Shown here: positions 63,985 through 64,000 of the stretch, in pieces
Numbering within the stretch: the first letter of the stretch is position 1
Layout of the letters: every line of letters begins with the position of its first letter
Assembly: GCF_013359905.1 (NCBI RefSeq)
Contig: NZ_JABMCC010000111.1
Coordinates: forward strand, 336,373-400,372
DNA from: Paenibacillus taichungensis
GTDB lineage: Bacteria; Bacillota; Bacilli; Paenibacillales; Paenibacillaceae
Direction: 5' to 3'
Length of the DNA stretch: 64,000 nt
The notes under the pieces: model-generated
Told to the model about the DNA's origin: nothing
Database searches by the model: none
Seen by the model: only the letters and a program-made list of their open reading frames with translations
Made by a program: the position numbers and the translations under genes

Positions 63985-64000
63985 ATAAAAGTTGCTGAGG

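Overview
The window is a chromosomal segment from a low-to-moderate GC, spore-forming Gram-positive bacterium, most probably Paenibacillus (inferred). Supporting signs are two GerA-type germinant receptor operons, strong GGAGG ribosome sites with some GTG/TTG starts, T-box, TPP and purine leaders, and secreted enzymes carrying copper-amine-oxidase-type stalk domains. No tRNA, rRNA, CRISPR array, IS element or prophage was seen. The last bases carry two stacked promoters of rRNA-operon type, so an rrn or tRNA operon may start just past the window.

Layout. 1-3.1 kb: end of an IclR regulator, then a TPP riboswitch and thiC. 3.2-7.0 kb: a tiny holin-like toxin with a likely antisense RNA, a racemase-like protein, a small ORF, a zinc-ribbon/effector-binding protein and a WYL regulator. 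7.1-10.7 kb: a vanR-vanS-vanY-vanZ-like operon ending in a small membrane protein, without vanHAX. 10.8-18.9 kb: aconitase, an amidase-domain protein, D-Ala-D-Ala ligase, UV damage endonuclease, an inositol-phosphatase-like enzyme and small proteins. 19.1-20.4 kb: a secreted SGNH hydrolase. 20.7-28.7 kb: a carbohydrate uptake locus with a YesMN-type two-component system, a lipoprotein plus two permeases and a rhamnogalacturonan-acetylesterase-like enzyme, with cre-like sites suggesting CcpA control. 28.7-29.5 kb: a structured RNA-like leader before an orphan sensory-rhodopsin-transducer (ASRT) family gene.

29.6-33.3 kb: germinant receptor operon 1 (B-A-C). 33.4-35.0 kb: trpS behind a tryptophan T-box and, unusually, a Trp-rich short ORF that runs across the trpS start. 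35.0-37.6 kb: a divergent EamA exporter and MocR regulator. 37.6-43.4 kb: hemL, an LCP cell-wall ligase, a three-gene ABC-2 exporter and a Bcp peroxiredoxin. 43.5-48.8 kb: germinant receptor operon 2 (A-C-D-B-B) behind a good sigma-G-like promoter. 49-57.4 kb: an MFS exporter with a frameshifted end, DedA, a polysaccharide deacetylase, and a MoxR-DUF58-transglutaminase operon. 57.7-63.5 kb: guaA, an LRR protein, a small lipoprotein, a purine permease behind a guanine-type riboswitch with unusual loops, and a small conserved protein.

Most of the window is housekeeping and envelope, sporulation or nutrient genes. The parts most worth following up are in regulatory RNA and intergenic DNA: the Trp-rich leader ORF on trpS, the paired loop shortening in the purine riboswitch, the structured element before the ASRT gene, a 17-base motif shared by two leaders, and the toxin/antisense pair.
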